Translations under genes and position numbers: made by a program | Assembly: GCA_021648845.1 (NCBI GenBank) | Contig: JAKJHY010000042.1 | Location: 1 to 35,516 of the forward strand | DNA: 35,516 nt | Direction: 5' to 3' | Origin: Mycobacterium sp. MBM | GTDB lineage: Bacteria > Actinomycetota > Actinomycetes > Mycobacteriales > Mycobacteriaceae | The notes under the pieces: generated by a model | Seen by the model: the letters and a program-made list of their open reading frames with translations, nothing else | What the model was told of the DNA's origin: nothing | Database searches by the model: none | Shown: positions 33,195 through 35,516 of the stretch, piece by piece | How the letters are laid out: every line of letters begins with the position of its first letter | How positions within the stretch are numbered: the first letter of the stretch is position 1

Positions 33195-33361
33195 GGTCCA
33201 GCTACTCCTTGGGTCGTCGGGGATCGATGGGCCAGGCACGCCCGCACAAATGCCTCCAGTGTGGCCAAGGGTCGCTGAGGAGGTCCTCAGGATCACCGAG
33301 CGGTGTGGCCGACCGCCGGCCGTCGCGCTCGCCGGGACCGAGCACCCACTGTCCACTGCGA
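33195..33361. other. Intergenic stretch between dedA and the alkA promoter
   Basis: No coding sequence is convincing here. The ribosome site AAGGAG of dedA is at the left edge. I could not identify a dedA promoter. The remainder has no repeat or hairpin that I can support. Confidence 0.3.
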
Positions 33362-33403
33362 TGTCGGTTTTCCGCCAGTGCTGTCGGTGCCCGGGTGTAA
33401 GGG
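33362..33403 (+). promoter_or_regulatory. DNA-damage (RecA-NDp/PafBC)-type promoter of alkA-ogt
   Basis: CTGTCGGTG at 33381-33389 matches eight of nine bases of the -35-side element TTGTCRGTG of the mycobacterial RecA-independent damage promoter. It is followed by exactly 8 nt and then TAAGGG (33398-33403), against the expected TANNNT. The start point would fall next to the ATG at 33412. TGTCGGT is repeated at 33362-33368, exactly 20 bp before the copy at 33382-33388. The consensus is established knowledge; the assignment here is inference. Confidence 0.55.
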
Positions 33404-33411
33404 TTGACGGT

Positions 33412-34905
33412 ATGCACGACGATTTCGACAGCTGCTACCGGGCGGTCCAGTCCAAGGACGCCCGGTTCGACGGCTGGTTCGTCACCGCTGTTCTGAGCAC
33501 CAAGATCTATTGCCGGCCGAGCTGCCCGGCGCGTCCTCCGCTGGCACGGAACCTGCAGTTTTATCCCACGGCGGCTGCGGCCCAGGGGGCCGGTTTCCGG
33601 GCTTGTAAGCGTTGCCGTCCGGATACGTCGCCGGGGTCCCCGGAGTGGAACGTCCGCAGCGATGTGGTGGCCAGGGCAATGCGGTTGATCGCCGACGGCA
33701 CGGTAGACCGGTGCGGTGTGAGCGGTCTGGCCGATCGGCTGGGGTACACCACTCGCCAACTGGAGCGGCTGCTGCAGGCCGAGGTGGGCGCCAATCCGCT
33801 GGCCCTGGCACGGGCCCAACGCACCCAGACCGCACGGGTGCTCATCGAGACCACGAATCTGCCGTTCAGCGATGTCGCATTCGCCGCGGGTTTCAGCAGC
33901 ATCCGGCAGTTCAACGACACCGTGCGGTCGGTCAGCGCGTTGACACCGACCGCGCTGCGGCAACGTGCCCGCACCGCCGCCGCGCGGCCCCCGGCCGATG
34001 TGGTATCGCTGCGGCTGCCGGCCCGAACACCTTTCTCGTACGAAGGGTTGTTCGGCCATCTTGCGGCCAGCGCGGTGCCCGGTGTCGAGGAGGTCCGCGA
34101 CGGCGCCTATCGACGGACCCTGCGCCTACCGTCCGGATCCGGGGTGGTGGCGCTGACACCACATCCCGATCACGTCCGGTGTCAGTTGATCGTCGAGGAC
34201 TTCCGTGATCTGTCCGCGGCGATCGCGCGCTGCCGGCGCCTGCTCGACCTGGACGCCGATCCCACCGCCGTGGTGGACGCGCTGAGCCGAGACCCGCACC
34301 TGGGTGCGCTGGTGGCGAAGGCGCCCGGACAGCGCATCCCCCGCACCGTCGACGAGGCCGAACTGGCGGTACGTGTCGTGCTCGGCCAGCAGGTGTCGGT
34401 GAAGGCGGCGCGGACCCACGCGGGTCGCCTGGCCCAGGCGTACGGCACACCCGTCACCGACCCCGCCGGCGGGCTCACCCACGTCTTCCCCTCGACCGAG
34501 CAGCTGACCGCCGTGGATGTCGAGCGTCTGGCCATGCCGGCGTCGCGGCGCCGCACCCTGACCGCACTGATCGCCGCGCTGGCTGCCGGCGACGTCGAGG
34601 TCGACGCAGGTGCCGACTGGAACAGAGCCAGAGCACAACTGATGGCTCTCCCCGGTGTCGGACCGTGGACGACCGAAGTGATTGCGATGCGCGGCCTCGG
34701 CGACCCCGATGCGTTCCCGGTGACCGATCTGGGAGTGCGCGCCGCCGCCAAAGCGGTGGGCCTGCCGGATAAGACCGACGCCCTGATCGAGCACAGCGCA
34801 CGGTGGCGGCCGTGGCGGGCATATGCCACTCAGCATTTGTGGACCGCCCTCGACCATGCCGTCAACGATTGGCCACCGCGACCAAACAACCAGGGGACAC
34901 GATGA
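33412..34905 (+). CDS. alkA: AdaA-AlkA fusion: alkylation-damage regulator and 3-methyladenine glycosylase
   Basis: The 497-residue protein matches M. tuberculosis Rv1317c throughout. Residues 1-75 are the Ada methyl-phosphotriester domain with zinc cysteines C34, C38, C65 and C68 (IYCRPSCPAR and ACKRCRP); one of them accepts the methyl group and turns the protein into an activator. Residues about 80-185 are an AraC-type helix-turn-helix region. Residues about 195-497 are the AlkA glycosylase with the helix-hairpin-helix LPGVGPWT at 413-420 and catalytic Asp439 (FPVTDLG). It thus joins sensor, regulator and base-removal enzyme. The ATG at 33412 (MHDDF) is the family start; the frame continues far upstream but is unrelated there. 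It overlaps ogt by ATGA. Confidence 0.97.
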   Translation: MHDDFDSCYRAVQSKDARFDGWFVTAVLSTKIYCRPSCPARPPLARNLQFYPTAAAAQGAGFRACKRCRPDTSPGSPEWNVRSDVVARAMRLIADGTVDRCGVSGLADRLGYTTRQLERLLQAEVGANPLALARAQRTQTARVLIETTNLPFSDVAFAAGFSSIRQFNDTVRSVSALTPTALRQRARTAAARPPADVVSLRLPARTPFSYEGLFGHLAASAVPGVEEVRDGAYRRTLRLPSGSGVVALTPHPDHVRCQLIVEDFRDLSAAIARCRRLLDLDADPTAVVDALSRDPHLGALVAKAPGQRIPRTVDEAELAVRVVLGQQVSVKAARTHAGRLAQAYGTPVTDPAGGLTHVFPSTEQLTAVDVERLAMPASRRRTLTALIAALAAGDVEVDAGADWNRARAQLMALPGVGPWTTEVIAMRGLGDPDAFPVTDLGVRAAAKAVGLPDKTDALIEHSARWRPWRAYATQHLWTALDHAVNDWPPRPNNQGTR

Positions 34906-35399
34906 CAGGTTTACAGTTCCGATCCATGGACAGCCCGGTGGGACTGCTGACGCTGGCCGGTGTCGACGGACGTTTACAGCATCTCCGGATGGAAGACCAG
35001 ACCTACGAACCGAGCAGGGACGGCTGGGAGGTCGACGACTCGGCCTTCCCCGAGGCGGTCGAGCAGCTGACGGCGTACTTCGCCGGCACCCTCACCGAGT
35101 TCGATCTGGACCTGCAATTCGACGGGACACCGTTCCAGCGTCGCGTCTGGGAAGCCCTGCTCACGATTCCCTATGGCGAAACACGCACCTATGGCGAGAT
35201 CGCATTGCAGGTGGGGTCGCCTACGGCGTTCCGCGCGGTGGGATTGGCGAACGGACATAATCCGATCGGCATCATCGTTCCATGCCATCGCGTTATCGGC
35301 GCGAATGGCAGTTTGACGGGCTATGGCGGCGGACTGAATCGAAAAAAGGCATTGTTGGATTTGGAAAAGAGTCGATCAGAATTGGCTCTATTCGACTGA
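34902..35399 (+). CDS. ogt: Methylated-DNA-[protein]-cysteine S-methyltransferase Ogt
   Basis: Ogt repairs O6-alkylguanine by irreversibly moving the alkyl group to its own cysteine. The 165-residue protein has the active site PCHRV with Cys128, the recognition helix with FRAVGLANGHNP, and the family length. The ATG overlaps the alkA stop, so the two repair genes form one unit as in M. tuberculosis (Rv1317c-Rv1316c). The last 60 bases are only about 38% GC and use AT-rich codons (including AAA AAG, TTG, GAA), unlike the rest of the gene. A hairpin terminator follows 48 bp downstream. Confidence 0.97.
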   Translation: MTGLQFRSMDSPVGLLTLAGVDGRLQHLRMEDQTYEPSRDGWEVDDSAFPEAVEQLTAYFAGTLTEFDLDLQFDGTPFQRRVWEALLTIPYGETRTYGEIALQVGSPTAFRAVGLANGHNPIGIIVPCHRVIGANGSLTGYGGGLNRKKALLDLEKSRSELALFD

Positions 35400-35447
35400 T
35401 TTGCCCGCAATTAGGGGCGCCGCCAATTTCTATGTAACGCACAAATG

Positions 35448-35488
35448 CCCGAGCCCCCCAAATTGTGTGTTTGGGGGGCTCGGGTTTT
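35448..35488 (+). terminator. Strong intrinsic terminator between ogt and 5S rRNA
   Basis: Perfect 15-bp inverted arms at 35448-35462 and 35470-35484 around a 7-nt loop, with a stem ending in CCCGAG/CTCGGG, are followed on the plus strand by TTTT (35485-35488). It ends alkA-ogt. On the minus strand the same stem follows the 5S rRNA gene, with only ATTTG after it, so it probably also ends the rRNA operon. Confidence 0.85.
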
Positions 35489-35494
35489 AATGTG

Positions 35495-35516
35495 TGTTCG
35501 GCGGTGTCCTACTTTT
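35495..35516 (-). rRNA. rrf: 5S ribosomal RNA, 3' end only
   Basis: The complement of the last 22 bases reads AAAAGTAGGACACCGCC and then GAACA, which is the 3' end of mycobacterial 5S rRNA. The rest lies beyond the window. The arrangement of rrf facing ogt is the one known from M. tuberculosis (rrs-rrl-rrf, then Rv1316c in the opposite direction), which supports the call although the piece is short. Confidence 0.85.

Noticed and set aside
32071..33411. Upstream part of the frame leading into alkA
   Set aside because: It lies opposite dedA and the exported protein gene; AlkA similarity begins exactly at the ATG at 33412.

Overview
The window is GC-rich chromosomal DNA from a mycobacterium. 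Nearly every gene is recognisable, and the order follows the Mycobacterium tuberculosis block from the 5S rRNA gene and ogt (Rv1316c) through alkA, nucS, fadA4, glgB-glgE-glgP, dinG, pncB1, clpS, mec-cysO-cysM and rph-rdgB to lprD (Rv1343c), written here in the opposite orientation. An MspA-family porin gene points to a fast-growing Mycolicibacterium-type species rather than the tuberculosis complex. The comparison with M. tuberculosis is from memory, not from a search.

Layout, left to right. 1-672: the broken 5' part and intact 3' part of a LAGLIDADG-motif protein. 697-1439 (+): lprD and a DUF3817 membrane protein. 1387-5212 (-): a cAMP phosphodiesterase-like metallo-hydrolase, rph, rdgB and a drug-efflux-type MFS transporter. 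5380-9763 (-): clpS, a DUF2017 protein, a P1/DmpA-like peptidase, the sulfur-carrier cysteine pathway mec-cysO-cysM, and a rhomboid protease. 9828-13162 (+): pncB and dinG. 13245-16497: accessory genes (zinc metallopeptidase lipoprotein +, MspA porin -, virginiamycin B lyase-like propeller -). 16494-23540: divergent alpha-glucan genes, glgP (-) against glgE-glgB (+). 23553-26091 (-): fadA4, a second DUF3817 protein and a YbbN-like thioredoxin-fold protein. 26199-26962: methylmalonyl-CoA epimerase (+) and a small Cys/His protein (-). 26979-29304: nucS (-) and a HAMP adenylate cyclase (+). 29293-33194 (-): dedA, a large exported protein, and a glutaminase-STAS fusion. 33412-35399 (+): the alkylation-repair pair alkA-ogt. 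The right edge holds a strong hairpin terminator and the 3' end of a 5S rRNA gene facing it.

How genes work together: CysM, CysO and Mec form one cysteine biosynthesis route. GlgE and GlgB build and branch alpha-glucan while GlgP degrades it. NucS, DinG, AlkA and Ogt are DNA maintenance. FadA4 and the epimerase are acyl-CoA metabolism. A cyclase and a probable cAMP phosphodiesterase lie in the same window. Many genes overlap by ATGA or GTGA, and at least six starts have a TANNNT -10 box 6-7 nt upstream, the geometry of leaderless mycobacterial transcripts.

I did not find a clearly new multi-gene system. The most interesting signals are: a DNA-damage-type promoter in front of alkA-ogt with a 20-bp-spaced repeat; two related long inverted repeats between genes; rdgB without a canonical start codon; a streptogramin-lyase-like gene coupled to glgP; a missing murI; and an AT-rich tail of ogt beside the rRNA operon.
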